From: DAIDKA01 sp036489445
Lineage (GTDB): Bacteria > Pseudomonadota > Gammaproteobacteria > Steroidobacterales > Steroidobacteraceae
DNA length: 64,000 bases
Reading direction: 5' to 3'
Assembly (NCBI GenBank): GCA_036489445.1
Contig: DASXFV010000087.1
Location: 62,001-126,000, forward strand
In this document: positions 39,928 to 51,801 of the stretch, in pieces
Layout: each line of letters starts with the position of its first letter
How positions within the stretch are numbered: the stretch's first letter is position 1
The notes under the pieces: model-generated
Told to the model about the DNA's origin: nothing
Databases searched by the model: none
What the model saw: the letters and a program-made list of their open reading frames with translations, nothing else
Made by a program: the position numbers and the translations under genes

Positions 39928-41826
39928 ATGACGGTACGATGGGGGCTGGCCAACAATTTGCTCAGGGGACCCTTGGTCAGTCAAAAGACCCACTCCGCCG
40001 CCGCTGCGGCCGCCACGGGCACCGTGGATTCCACGCTAGCGGGCTTCTTCAGCGTCTTTCGCTACAGCCGCCAGGCGCTGGCGCTGGTACTGAGCACCAG
40101 TCGCGGCCTGACCCTGTCGCTCGCCTTGCTCACGGTGGTCGCGGGCACGGTGCCGGCCGGGATCGCCTGGGTGGGTTCCCAGCTGGTGGATGCCGTGGTG
40201 ACGGTCATCCGGGTCGGCAATGGGGATGCGCACCGGGTCCTGCACTTCGTGGTGCTGGAAGGGATACTGGTGGCGGTGCTGGCGGCCGCCCAGCGCGGCC
40301 TGTCGCTGAGCCAATCGCTGTTGCGCGCACAGCTGGGTCAGCGGGTGAATGTGATGATCCTGGAGAAGGCGCTGACCCTGGAACTTGCGCACTTCGAGGA
40401 CTCCGAGTTCTACGACAAGCTCACGCGGGCGCGCCGCGAGGCCTCCAGCCGCCCGTTGAGCCTGGTGATGCGCACCTTCGGATTGGTGCAGAACGCCATT
40501 TCGCTGGTGAGCTTTGGCGGGCTGCTGTTTCGCTTCTCACCCTGGGCGGTCGCGGTGCTGCTGCTATCGGGTGTGCCGGCCTTCATCGCCGAGGCGCGTT
40601 TCTCGGGCGATGCCTTCCGCCTGTTCCGCTGGCGCTCACCGGAAACGCGCATGCAGCTGTATCTGGAGTCGGTGCTGGGTCGCGAGGAGCATGCCAAGGA
40701 GGTGCGGCTGTTCGGTCTGGGGGCACGGCTCCTGGAGCGTTACCAGGCCATTTTCACCACGCTGTACCGCGGGGATCGCGCGCTGACCATCCAGCGCGAT
40801 GTCTGGGGCTTCTTCCTGGGATTGCTGGGCACCGGGGCGCTCTACCTGGCATATGCCTGGATCGCACTCGCCACCGTTCATGGACTCATCACCCTGGGCA
40901 AAATGACCATGTACCTGGCGTTGTTTCGCCAGGGCCAGTCCGCGGTGTCCGCGGTGCTCTCCTCGATCGGCGGCATGTACGAGGACAACCTGTACCTCTC
41001 GACGTTGTATGAGTACCTGGACACCCCGGTGCCCCAGCCACGCGGGGCGCTGGTCAAAGGGCCGGACCCCGAGGATGGCATCCGCTTTGAAAATGTGAGT
41101 TTTGTCTATCCAGGCGCCACGGAACCGGCACTCGCCGATGTCACGCTGCATCTGCGCCCGGGCGGCAGCCTGGCGCTGGTGGGCGAGAACGGCTCCGGCA
41201 AGACCACGCTCATCAAGCTGCTGACGCGGCTGTATCGACCCACCTCGGGTCGGGTGCTGCTGGATGGCCTGGACCTGGAATTGTGGGAGGAGCGGCGGCT
41301 GCGCGAGCGTATCGGGGTCATCTTCCAGGATTTCGCGCGCTATCAGATGCTGGTGGGCGAAAACGTCGGTGCGGGAGATGAGCCCTTCTTCCTGGACGAG
41401 GCGCGTTGGCGCGAAGCCGCCGGCAAGGGCCAGGCGGAGGACTTCATCCGCACCCTGCCCTCCGGGTATCACACCCAGCTGGGCAAGTGGTTCAAGGATG
41501 GGCGTGAGCTCTCCGGCGGTCAGTGGCAGAAAATCGCGCTATCGCGCGCCTTCATGCGCATCCGGGCGGATGTGCTGGTGCTGGATGAGCCCACCGCGGC
41601 GATGGATGCGCGGGCAGAGGCCCTGGTGTTCGAGCGCTTCCGCCAGCTGGGGCATGATCGGATGACCATCCTGATCTCGCATCGCTTCTCCACCGTGCGC
41701 ATGGCCGATCAGATCGCCGTGCTTGAAAACGGCCGGATCATCGAACGCGGCAGCCACGAGGAACTGATGCAGCGGGAGGGACACTACGCAGCATTGTTTG
41801 CCCTGCAAGCCCGTGGCTACCGCTGA
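39928..41826 (+). CDS. ABC exporter, fused membrane and ATPase domains
   Basis: The protein is about 632 residues. A six-helix membrane domain (first helix near LSLALLTVVAGTVPAGIAWV) ends near residue 350. The ATPase domain has Walker A VGENGSGKTT, Q-loop FQDFARYQMLVGENV, signature LSGGQWQKIALSRAF, Walker B VLVLDEPTAAMDA and H-loop ISHRFS. This is the half-transporter layout of lipid or peptide exporters. The start is uncertain: ATG 39928 is in frame, but TTG 39973 has a better ribosome binding site (AGGGGACCC) and would give 617 residues. It stands alone, convergent with glgX. Confidence 0.88.
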   Translation: MTVRWGLANNLLRGPLVSQKTHSAAAAAATGTVDSTLAGFFSVFRYSRQALALVLSTSRGLTLSLALLTVVAGTVPAGIAWVGSQLVDAVVTVIRVGNGDAHRVLHFVVLEGILVAVLAAAQRGLSLSQSLLRAQLGQRVNVMILEKALTLELAHFEDSEFYDKLTRARREASSRPLSLVMRTFGLVQNAISLVSFGGLLFRFSPWAVAVLLLSGVPAFIAEARFSGDAFRLFRWRSPETRMQLYLESVLGREEHAKEVRLFGLGARLLERYQAIFTTLYRGDRALTIQRDVWGFFLGLLGTGALYLAYAWIALATVHGLITLGKMTMYLALFRQGQSAVSAVLSSIGGMYEDNLYLSTLYEYLDTPVPQPRGALVKGPDPEDGIRFENVSFVYPGATEPALADVTLHLRPGGSLALVGENGSGKTTLIKLLTRLYRPTSGRVLLDGLDLELWEERRLRERIGVIFQDFARYQMLVGENVGAGDEPFFLDEARWREAAGKGQAEDFIRTLPSGYHTQLGKWFKDGRELSGGQWQKIALSRAFMRIRADVLVLDEPTAAMDARAEALVFERFRQLGHDRMTILISHRFSTVRMADQIAVLENGRIIERGSHEELMQREGHYAALFALQARGYR

Positions 41827-41839
41827 GTCGGATTCCTGA

Positions 41840-43950
41840 TCAGACGCCGATCTCCATCAGCACTACGATGGACCGGGCCGGTACGCTGAGGGCAATCCCG
41901 CCGGCAATACGCTCCCCGCTGCCCACGGTGCCGTCGGCGGTTTCCAGCTCCAGACGCCAGCGGCGTGTGCGCGGCAGGGGCGGCAATACGAAGTCCATGG
42001 TGTCGTGGTGCGCGTTGAACAGCAGCATGAAGTTTTCATCGCGCACCGGCTGGCCGCGACTGTCGGTGCGATGCACCGCAGCGCCTGACAGATGCACGGC
42101 CAGACACCGGGCAAACCCCTGCTGCCAGTCGAACTCGGTCATCTCGGTACCGGTGGGAGTGAACCAGATGACATCCTTGAAGGCCTCCCCCTCCACCGGC
42201 AGGCCGGTCAGGAAGTGGCGGCGCGAGAATATGGCATGAGTTCGGCGCAAGGCGATCACGCGCGCGACGAAATCCATGAAGCTGTCTTGTTGGGGATCCA
42301 GATGCCAGTCGACCCAGGAAATCTCGCTGTCCTGGCAGTAGGCGTTGTTGTTCCCGCCCTGGGTGCGACCCAGCTCATCCCCGGCCAGCACCATCGGCAC
42401 GCCCTGCGACAGCAACAGCGTTGCGATCAGGTTGCGCTGCTGTCGCTCGCGCATTCCGCGGATCAGTGGATCGGCGGTCGGACCTTCAACACCCCAGTTC
42501 CACGAGCGGTTGTCGTCCGTGCCGTCACGGTTGTCCTCGCCGTTGTCCTCGTTGTGCTTGCTGTTGTAGGCCACCAGGTCCGCGAGCGTGAAACCGTCAT
42601 GGGCCGTGACGAAGTTGATACTGGCGTGAGGCTTGCGGCCGCTGGCTTCGTACAGATCCGCGGAGCCGGTGAAGCGCCGGGCGAATTCCCCGATGAGGCC
42701 GCCATCGCCCCGCCAATAGGAGCGCACGCTATCGCGGTACTTGTCATTCCACTCGTTCCAGCCGGGTGGAAAATTTCCCACCTGGTAGCCGCCGGCGCCG
42801 ACATCCCAGGGCTCGGCGATGAGTTTGACCTGCGACAGCACCGGATCCTGCGAAATGGTGTCGAAGAAGGAGCCCAACCGGTCGACGTCAAAGAGTTCGC
42901 GGGCGAGTGCCGCGGCCAGATCGAAGCGGAAGCCATCCACGTGCATGTCCAGTACCCAGTAGCGCAGTGAATCCATGATCAGCTGCAGCACGCGCGGGTG
43001 CTGCAGATTGAGCGTGTTGCCGGTGCCGGTGAAGTCCATGTAATGCCGCAGGTCACCGGGTATCAGCCGGTAGTAGGCGAAGTTGTCGATGCCGCGGAAG
43101 CTCAAGGTGGGGCCGCACTCGTTGCCTTCCGCGGTATGGTTGTAAACCACATCCAGAATGACCTCGATGCCCGCCAGGTGCAGGCTCTTCACCATGGTCT
43201 TGAACTCTTCAACCCGGCCGCTGGCGCTGTAACGCATCTCCGGTGCCAGGAACCCAATGGTGTTGTAGCCCCAGTAGTTGCGCAGCCCCTGCTGCTGCAG
43301 CCGCCGGTCATCCAGGAAGGCGTGCACGGGCATCAGTTCCACCGCCGTCACGCCCAGGCGCAGCAGGTGGTCGATGACCGGCTCGGTGGCCAGCCCGGCA
43401 TAGGTGCCGCGCAGCGCCGGTGGCACCGCCGGATGTCGCATGGTCATCCCACGCACATGCAGCTCGTAAATCACCGTGTCATGCCACGGGGTGCGCGGCG
43501 GACGGTCATCCCCCCAGTCGAAGGCGGGATCGATCACACAGCATTTGGGTGTGCCCGGCGCGCTATCACGGACATCGTATGAGAGGTCGAGCGTCGGGTC
43601 CGCGGGTGCATACCCGAAGTGCGCGTCGCCCCAGCGCATGGGCCCCGACAGCAGCCGGGCATAGGGTTCTATCAGCAGCTTGTTGGGATTGAAACGATGG
43701 CCGCGTTCCGGATCGTAGGGGCCATGGCAGCGGTAGCCATACAGCAGACCCGGTCTGGCCTCGGGCAGATAGCAGTGCCAGATCTGATCGGTACGTTCCT
43801 TCAGGTCAATGCGCTGGACCTCGTAACGCCCGCTGGCATCAAAGAGGCACAGTTCCACTTTGGTCGCATTTTCCGAAAACAGGGAGAAGTTGACGCCTGC
43901 GCCATCCCAGAGGGCACCACGTGGATACGGATCGCCCGGCCAGACCGCTG

Positions 43951-43954
<4 letters not shown>
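41840..43954 (-). CDS. glgX: Glycogen debranching enzyme GlgX
   Basis: The 704-residue enzyme cuts alpha-1,6 branches of limit dextrin. It has the CBM48 start (PYPRGALWDGAGVNFSLFSE), the barrel with GYNTIGFLAPEMRYSASG and the nucleophile in DGFRFDLAAALARELF. The acid residue lies in LIAEPWDVGAGGYQVGNFPP, and the third Asp in NFVTAHDGFTLADLVAYNSK. All are canonical for GlgX of GH13. Its ATG overlaps the stop of glgB by four bases (ATGA), so both are made from one message. Confidence 0.95.
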
Positions 43955-45843
<1,889 letters not shown>

Positions 45844-45911
45844 GAGATAATCGTACACTCTTGGGCGTGCCTTGGTCCGTCATTGCTGAATCGACTATCG
45901 TCGGGGGAATC

Positions 45912-47006
45912 TTGAGCGCAAGTACCGATACCGGGCAGATCAGCTCACCGCGTGCACTGGTACCGATCATCATCGGACATCGGGGCGCAAGCGGTTATGT
46001 GCCGGAGCACACCCTGGCCTCCTACTTCGTGGCCATTCAACAGGGTGCGGACTTCATCGAGCCGGACCTGGTGAGCACGCGGGACGGAGTGCTGGTTGCC
46101 CGTCACGAAAATGAAATCGGCGGCACGACGGATGTCGCGGCACATGCTGAATTCGCCGAGCGTCGCAGTACCAAGCTCATCGATGCGGTCAGCATCGAGG
46201 GGTGGTTCACGGAAGACTTCACGCTGGCGGAGCTGAAGACTCTGCGGGCGCGGGAGCGCATCGCCGAACTGCGACCGGGCAATGCGCGGTTTGATGGGCA
46301 ATTCGAGATCCCGACTCTGGATGAGATCCTCGACCTGGTGCACGGCTGCGAGGTGCTGCGCGCGCACGCGGCGCGCGCGCGTCATGAACCACCGCCGCGG
46401 CGCATCGGCATCTACCCGGAGACCAAGCACCCCAGCTATTTTTCCAGCATCGGTCTGGCTCTGGAGGAACCGCTGCTGGATACGCTCGGCCGCCATGATT
46501 ATACGGGTCAGGACGCACCGGTCTTCATCCAGTCATTTGAAACGGCCAATCTGCGTAGGCTGGCTACCGCGACGCAGATTCCGCTGGTGCAGCTGGTGGC
46601 AGCAACCGGCGCGCCTTTTGATTGGGTTGCTGCCGGGGACTCGCGCAACTATGCCGGCATGGTCACGCGGCGCGGCCTGGCACAGGTTGCGGCCTATGCA
46701 GATGCCGTGGGAGTGGAGAAGGCGCTGGTGATTGCGCGCACGCAGCAGGGCGCACTGGGCTCACCGACGGCACTGATTGATGATGCGCACGCGCAAGGTC
46801 TGCTGGTGCACGCCTGGACGTTTCGCGCCGAGAATCATTTCCTGCCCATACCACAGCGCAGGGGACCGGACCCCACTGCATTCGGGGATCTCGCCGCGGA
46901 ATTGACGGCCTATCTGCAGGCGGGTCTGGATGGGCTGTTCATCGACCAGCCGATTCTCGGCGTACGAACGCGTGATGCGCTGCTGCAGACCTGCGAACCC
47001 TCCTGA
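45912..47006 (+). CDS. Glycerophosphodiester phosphodiesterase
   Basis: The protein (about 364 aa) has the GDPD barrel: IGHRGASGYVPEHTLASYFV with the catalytic His, Arg and Glu, then ADFIEPDLVSTRDGVLVARH with the acidic pair and second His, and IYPETKHPSYF for the Glu/Lys. It hydrolyses glycerophosphodiesters to sn-glycerol-3-phosphate and an alcohol. No signal peptide is seen. The frame opens at TTG 45861; I favour TTG 45912, which follows GGGGGAATC. It is 69 bases from the glgB start in the divergent direction, and convergent with the GGDEF-EAL gene. Confidence 0.92.
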   Translation: MSASTDTGQISSPRALVPIIIGHRGASGYVPEHTLASYFVAIQQGADFIEPDLVSTRDGVLVARHENEIGGTTDVAAHAEFAERRSTKLIDAVSIEGWFTEDFTLAELKTLRARERIAELRPGNARFDGQFEIPTLDEILDLVHGCEVLRAHAARARHEPPPRRIGIYPETKHPSYFSSIGLALEEPLLDTLGRHDYTGQDAPVFIQSFETANLRRLATATQIPLVQLVAATGAPFDWVAAGDSRNYAGMVTRRGLAQVAAYADAVGVEKALVIARTQQGALGSPTALIDDAHAQGLLVHAWTFRAENHFLPIPQRRGPDPTAFGDLAAELTAYLQAGLDGLFIDQPILGVRTRDALLQTCEPS

Positions 47007-47010
47007 AGGA

Positions 47011-47029
47011 GGGGGCTGCCCGGGCCCCC
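47011..47029. terminator. GC-rich stem-loop between convergent genes
   Basis: GGGGGC (47011-47016) pairs with GCCCCC (47024-47029) around seven bases, between the GDPD stop and the GGDEF-EAL stop. It has no T tract, so termination is only possible. Confidence 0.35.
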
Positions 47030-47031
47030 GG

Positions 47032-49683
47032 TCAGGGGCGACGTCGCGCCTTGGCGCCCACGAACACCAGGGACTCCTCGGGGCCCCGGCCACCTGAAGC
47101 AGCAGGATCCACCGGAGTTTGCAGCAGCATGCGGGCGCGCGCGGCGGCGTCTTCCGCGGTCTGCGCGGCGATCTGCATTTCAACGGGCGCCGCCAGCAGG
47201 AAGCCCTGCACGGCGACGGGGCCGCACTGACCCAGCAGCACCAGCTGGCCGGCGCGTTCCACGCCCTCGGCCACCACTTCCAATCCCAGCCCATGGCACA
47301 GGGCGATCACGGCCCGAGCGATGGCCGCGGAACGTGGACTGCGGTCAATGTCCTCGATCAGCGTCCGGTCGAGCTTCACACGGGTGATGGGCAGTTGCGC
47401 CAATGAAGCCAGTGAGGAGTAGCCGGTGCCGAAATCATCCAGCGCCACCGCGACGCCCAGGGTGCGCAAGCGGTGCAGGGCCGCAAGCGTTGCGGGACCG
47501 GTCTGGATGACGCTCTCCGTGATCTCGATTTCCAGCGCATCCCCAGGCAGTCCCGTCACCGCAAGCGCTTCGATCACATGGTCCACGAAACTGCCATCCG
47601 TGAGCTGCATGGCGGAGACATTGACGGCGACGCAGGCATTCTGCCAGCCCATCGTCCGCCAGGCTTTCACCGTGGCGGTGGCCGACCGTAGCGCCCAGGT
47701 GGTCAATTCGCGCATCAGACCGGTGGATTCGGCGATTTCGATGAATTCACTGGCGGTGGCGATACGGCCATCGGCCTTGCGCCAGCGCAACAGCGCCTCG
47801 ACACCAGCGGACTGCAAGGTGTGCAGCGACACCTGTGGCTGGTACATGAGCAACAGGTCTCCGGCCTCCACGGCGCGGCGCAACGCCTGTTCCAGGCGGA
47901 AGCGGTGTGCGGCGAGGTCGTACAGCTCCGGGGTGTACATGGCGAAACGGTTGCGACCCAGGTCCTTGGCGTGGAACAGCGCGACATCCGCCGTGCGCAG
48001 CAGGGCATCGGCGTCGCTGGCATGATCCGGATACATCGTCGCCCCGACGCTGGCACTCGTGGACAGCTGGCGGCCATCCACAGTGAGCGGCTTCTGCAGC
48101 GCATCGATCACCTTCGCAGCCTGTTCGCACACATACTCCGCACTCAGCGCATCTTCGATCAGCACTGTGAATTCATCGCCGCCCAGTCGCGCAATGAAGG
48201 CCTCCACGCCGAGCGCTTCCTGCAACCGCAGGCCCACCATCTGCAGTACGCGATCGCCGAACTTATGGCCCAGGGTATCGTTGACGGACTTGAAGTTGTC
48301 CAGATCCACAAACAGCAGCGCGAAGCGTCGGTGGCCGTGCGCGGCGTTGGCGAGCGCCGCGGCCAGTCTTGCGGCCAGGTGCCGGCGATTGGGCAGCTCA
48401 GTCAGCGGATCGTGGTGTGCGAGGTGATGCAGGGCGCGGGTTCGGTCCTCGACATTCTGTTCCAGCACCGCCTGATGCGCCCGCAGGTCATCCTCGGCGG
48501 CACTGATCTTGGCCGCCATCGCATTGAACGCCTCGGCCAGTTCCGCGATTTCGGCAGATCCGGTGCTGCGTGCGCTGACCGCGCGCTCACCGGCTGCCAG
48601 GCGTCGGGTGGCGATCATGAGCCTGCGCACGGGCAGCGAAATGCGCAGCGCCAGCAGCAGCGAGACCAGGAGGACCACCGCCAGCACCAGGATACCGGTG
48701 CTGACCAGCGCCCGCTGCGCATTGGTGGCCGCCTGCGCCGCGCGTTCGGCAGCTGCCGAGAGGGCGTTGCGCGCGGGTGCCTGCAGCAGGGTTTGCGCAT
48801 CGCGGAACAGCTGCGCACCGGCGCCCAGGAAATCGCGCCGTTCGCGCGCATTGCTGGCATCAAAGCGATTGACCTGATTGCGCAGACTTACCGAGCTGTT
48901 GAAGTCCTCGCGCACAATCTCCATCCAGGCAGGGCCTGGGGAGCGCATCAGTTCCACGCTGTTGCGGTCCAGCGCCGCGGCGAAATTGTGTTCCGCGCGG
49001 ATCGCATCCTCGCCCAGATCCGCCGTGGCACCCAGCGCTGCGGCGGCCTGCGACAGCTCCACCAGCGATTTGCGGGCCAACACCTGCGTCTTGTCGAAGG
49101 ACAGGCCGCTGCCACCGGCATGAGCGATGCGGCGGCTGTCGGCTTCGAGCAGTTCGTGGCGTTCGCGCAGCCATTGCTGGCGTTGCCCGGATTTGCCGGC
49201 CAGCGCGCGGCCGGCGGCCAGGTGCGCGCCGATCTGCTGTTGCAGCAGCAGCTGATTGCGATCATCCGGTGTGGCGGTCAGATCCGTCGCCGGGCGCTGG
49301 AACCAGGCAGCGCTGGCCTCGTTGAGTTCGGCGGCCGCGGTCTCCATATCGGCCTGCGCGGAGCGTTTGGCCTGTTCCGGGGTGCCTTCGGACCCCAGCG
49401 ACTCCTCGACCTGACGATCGAAGGCGGCCAGTTTTTCGATGATCGCCCCGGCGCGGCGCGACTGCGGCTCGTAGCGCAGCTGCAGTGAACGCACCGCCTG
49501 CACCGCGTTATGGGTGATCCGGTTGGCGACCAGCTGGCCCGCAATCACCACCACCGCCACGGCCGCCAGCCCGAGGCCCAGGTGCGCGCCGACGCCCAGC
49601 CGCCAGATTCGCCGGCGGGGCGCGGGGTCGGGAGCCGTTTCAGAAGCCGACTGCACAGTGGGGTGTTCCGCCGCATGAGACAT
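47032..49683 (-). CDS. Membrane GGDEF-EAL c-di-GMP enzyme with HAMP domain
   Basis: The protein (883 aa from ATG 49683) has one helix near residue 30 (LGLGLAAVAVVVIAGQLVAN), a long helical sensor region, a second helix near residue 345 (ILVLAVVLLVSLLLALRISL) and a HAMP domain. The GGDEF domain keeps its active-site motif (LGGDEF). The EAL domain has EALLRW, NVSAMQL, LEIEITES, DDFGTGYSSL, KLDRTL and EGVE in place, so both cyclase and phosphodiesterase sites look intact. It could make or break c-di-GMP in response to a periplasmic cue. It is a single-gene unit. Confidence 0.92.
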   Translation of the reverse strand: MSHAAEHPTVQSASETAPDPAPRRRIWRLGVGAHLGLGLAAVAVVVIAGQLVANRITHNAVQAVRSLQLRYEPQSRRAGAIIEKLAAFDRQVEESLGSEGTPEQAKRSAQADMETAAAELNEASAAWFQRPATDLTATPDDRNQLLLQQQIGAHLAAGRALAGKSGQRQQWLRERHELLEADSRRIAHAGGSGLSFDKTQVLARKSLVELSQAAAALGATADLGEDAIRAEHNFAAALDRNSVELMRSPGPAWMEIVREDFNSSVSLRNQVNRFDASNARERRDFLGAGAQLFRDAQTLLQAPARNALSAAAERAAQAATNAQRALVSTGILVLAVVLLVSLLLALRISLPVRRLMIATRRLAAGERAVSARSTGSAEIAELAEAFNAMAAKISAAEDDLRAHQAVLEQNVEDRTRALHHLAHHDPLTELPNRRHLAARLAAALANAAHGHRRFALLFVDLDNFKSVNDTLGHKFGDRVLQMVGLRLQEALGVEAFIARLGGDEFTVLIEDALSAEYVCEQAAKVIDALQKPLTVDGRQLSTSASVGATMYPDHASDADALLRTADVALFHAKDLGRNRFAMYTPELYDLAAHRFRLEQALRRAVEAGDLLLMYQPQVSLHTLQSAGVEALLRWRKADGRIATASEFIEIAESTGLMRELTTWALRSATATVKAWRTMGWQNACVAVNVSAMQLTDGSFVDHVIEALAVTGLPGDALEIEITESVIQTGPATLAALHRLRTLGVAVALDDFGTGYSSLASLAQLPITRVKLDRTLIEDIDRSPRSAAIARAVIALCHGLGLEVVAEGVERAGQLVLLGQCGPVAVQGFLLAAPVEMQIAAQTAEDAAARARMLLQTPVDPAASGGRGPEESLVFVGAKARRRP

Positions 49684-49853
49684 AAGCCTGTAATCACTCA
49701 ACAGGCGATTCGCGAGTACCCGAGGTTGCCCCACAACTACGGCTCGAGTCCGTGGCGGGCATCGCAAAAGCCGCGGGCTGAGGCGTGGCGGAACGCTCAG
49801 GGCCTTACTTTCGCAGCCCCGATGGGGGGGGCCAGTTGCTTTATACTGCCGCC

Positions 49854-50153
49854 ATGAGTGAACTTGCGGATACTTTCGACTCGGCTTTTGCCAAGGCCGT
49901 GGACCTTGGCAACCGACTGGCAGACAAGGACAAGGACGCGGATCTCTGGGACATCGCCGATGGCCTCCTGGCCGGTGCGCTGCAGTACTGGTTGTACTCC
50001 CGGCAGCCCTGCGGTGACCCGCGTTGCCAGGACTGCATGCCCATCAGCACCGCTGAGGGCAGGATGGCGGAGCTGAAGCGGCTCGTGGATCAACTGGCTG
50101 CGGAGAGCGAGTACTTCCACACCCCCACGGACGCCAACGCCGGGCGCGCCTGA
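49854..50153 (+). CDS. Small conserved protein with a Cys pair
   Basis: The protein (99 aa from ATG 49854) is acidic and helical: MSELADTFDSAFAKAVDLGN, then KDADLWDIADGLLAGALQYW, a CGDPRCQDC motif near residue 55 and EGRMAELKRLVDQLAAESEY. The Cys spacing (CxxxxCxxC) could bind metal. No known family is recognised. Frame and composition look real, and the next gene follows after 14 bases. A TATACT element lies six bases before the ATG and no ribosome binding site is seen, so it may be leaderless. Confidence 0.75.
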   Translation: MSELADTFDSAFAKAVDLGNRLADKDKDADLWDIADGLLAGALQYWLYSRQPCGDPRCQDCMPISTAEGRMAELKRLVDQLAAESEYFHTPTDANAGRA

Positions 50154-50167
50154 GGGCCGCCACCCGC

Positions 50168-51229
50168 ATGAATCTGACTGCGGCTGCCGAACTCAAAGAG
50201 GGTGATCCCGGTGCATCGGTGGCCGTCATCGGCGCCGGTCCCTGCGGGCTGTTCCAGGTGTTTGAACTGGGCTTGCTCGGAATCCAGGCGCATGTGTTTG
50301 ATTCGCTCAAGATGGTGGGCGGACAATGCGCCGAGCTGTATCCCGACAAGCCGATCTATGACATTCCGGCACTGCCGATCTGCGGGGCACAGGAGCTGGT
50401 GGATCGCCTGATGCAGCAGATCCATCCCTTCAATCCACAGTTCCATCTGGGCGAAGCAGTCGCGACCCTTCTGCCGGATGGCGCGGGCGGCTTCAAGGTG
50501 GGCACCGCGGGCGGATTTCAGCTGACCGTCGGCGCGGTGGTGATCGCGGCAGGTTTGGGCGCCTTCCAGCCACGTCGCCTGGGGGTCCCCGGTGCCGAGG
50601 CCTTTGAGGGGAACCAGATCCAATACCGGGTCCGCGACGCCCAGCGGCTGGCCGGGCAGCGGATTGTCGTTTTTGGTGGCGGAGATTCGGCGCTGGATTG
50701 GGCCGTGGCACTCGCGCCCACCGCCCAAGGCCTGACGCTGGTACACCGGCGCGAGCAGTTCCGGGGCGCGCCGGCCACGGTGGCGCGGGTCCGGGAACTG
50801 CAGGCCGCGGGCCGGATTCAACATTTCGAGGGCATTGCCGACTCGTTGCTGACGGCTGGCGATGCGCTCCAAGGCGTGCGCATCAAGGGCAATGACGGGC
50901 GCCATCACGAGCTGCACGCCGACCAGATCCTGGTGTTCTTCGGGTTGCATCCCAAGCTCGGTCCCATTGCCGAGTGGGGGTTGGCCCTGGAGCGCAAGGC
51001 CATTGCGGTGGATACGGAGAAGTTCCAGACCAGCGTTCCGGGTATCTTTGCCATCGGCGACATCAATACCTATCCGGGCAAGAAGAAGCTCATCCTGTCC
51101 GGATTCCACGAGGCCGCGCTGGCAGCGTTCGGCATCCAGCACCATCTGTTTCCACGGCAGAAGCAGTTTTTGCAATACACGACCACCAGCCCGATCATGC
51201 ACCGGCGCCTCGGAGTTCCGGATACCTGA
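50168..51229 (+). CDS. Ferredoxin-NADP reductase, thioredoxin-reductase-like type
   Basis: The 353-residue flavoprotein has the FAD site VAVIGAGPCGLFQVFELGLL at residues 18-37. The block SLKMVGGQCAELYPDKPIYD and IPALP are hallmarks of type 2 ferredoxin-NADP reductase. The NADP site is VVFGGGDSALDWAVAL. The Cys pair of thioredoxin reductase is absent. The second FAD motif is FAIGDINTYPGKKKLILSG. It passes electrons between NADPH and ferredoxin or flavodoxin. It follows the small Cys protein by 14 bases, and azurin lies 78 bases downstream. Confidence 0.93.
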   Translation: MNLTAAAELKEGDPGASVAVIGAGPCGLFQVFELGLLGIQAHVFDSLKMVGGQCAELYPDKPIYDIPALPICGAQELVDRLMQQIHPFNPQFHLGEAVATLLPDGAGGFKVGTAGGFQLTVGAVVIAAGLGAFQPRRLGVPGAEAFEGNQIQYRVRDAQRLAGQRIVVFGGGDSALDWAVALAPTAQGLTLVHRREQFRGAPATVARVRELQAAGRIQHFEGIADSLLTAGDALQGVRIKGNDGRHHELHADQILVFFGLHPKLGPIAEWGLALERKAIAVDTEKFQTSVPGIFAIGDINTYPGKKKLILSGFHEAALAAFGIQHHLFPRQKQFLQYTTTSPIMHRRLGVPDT

Positions 51230-51306
51230 GCCTGGCGGCGACGACGTGCGCTCGCGGTCGGGCTCATGCAAAATAGAACGATCCATTTTCGCTCAAGGAG
51301 TTAACG

Positions 51307-51780
51307 ATGATCCGTAGACATTGTGTTCTGGCCGCGCTGGCGATTGCCGCCGTGTCACTGACCGTAGGCACTCACGCCGCATCCGCAGCCGACAAGGTCT
51401 GCAAGCTCCAGATTTCCGGCAACGATGCGATGCAGTACGACAAGAAGGAACTCGACGTAGCGGGCGACTGCACCGAAGTGCAGCTCACTCTCACTCATAC
51501 GGGCAAACTGCCCGCCGCGGCCATGGGCCATAACTGGGTCCTGGTGAAGACTGCGGATGTCACCGCGGTGGCCAATGCCGGCATGTCCGCCGGTCTCGCC
51601 AACAACTACCTGACCCCCAATGACTCGCGCGTCATCGCCGCGACCAAGATCATCGGGGGTGGCCAGAGCACCACGATCACGTTCCCGACCTCAAAACTCA
51701 CCAAGGGTGGGGACTACACCTACATGTGCACCTTCCCCGGTCACTACGTGATCATGAAGGGCGTGTTCAAGTTCGGCTGA
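51307..51780 (+). CDS. azu: Azurin (blue copper protein)
   Basis: The 157-residue precursor has a signal peptide (ending ASAA near residue 28) and the azurin fold. Copper ligands are His75 (MGHNWVLV), Cys141, His146 and Met150 (YMCTFPGHYVIMKG). The disulfide pair is Cys32 and Cys55. Azurin carries electrons in the periplasm between cytochromes and reductases. The AAGGAG site lies five to ten bases before the ATG. tesB follows 21 bases downstream and may be co-transcribed. Confidence 0.97.
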   Translation: MIRRHCVLAALAIAAVSLTVGTHAASAADKVCKLQISGNDAMQYDKKELDVAGDCTEVQLTLTHTGKLPAAAMGHNWVLVKTADVTAVANAGMSAGLANNYLTPNDSRVIAATKIIGGGQSTTITFPTSKLTKGGDYTYMCTFPGHYVIMKGVFKFG

Positions 51781-51801
51781 GTGGTTTGAGGCAGGCCACA
51801 G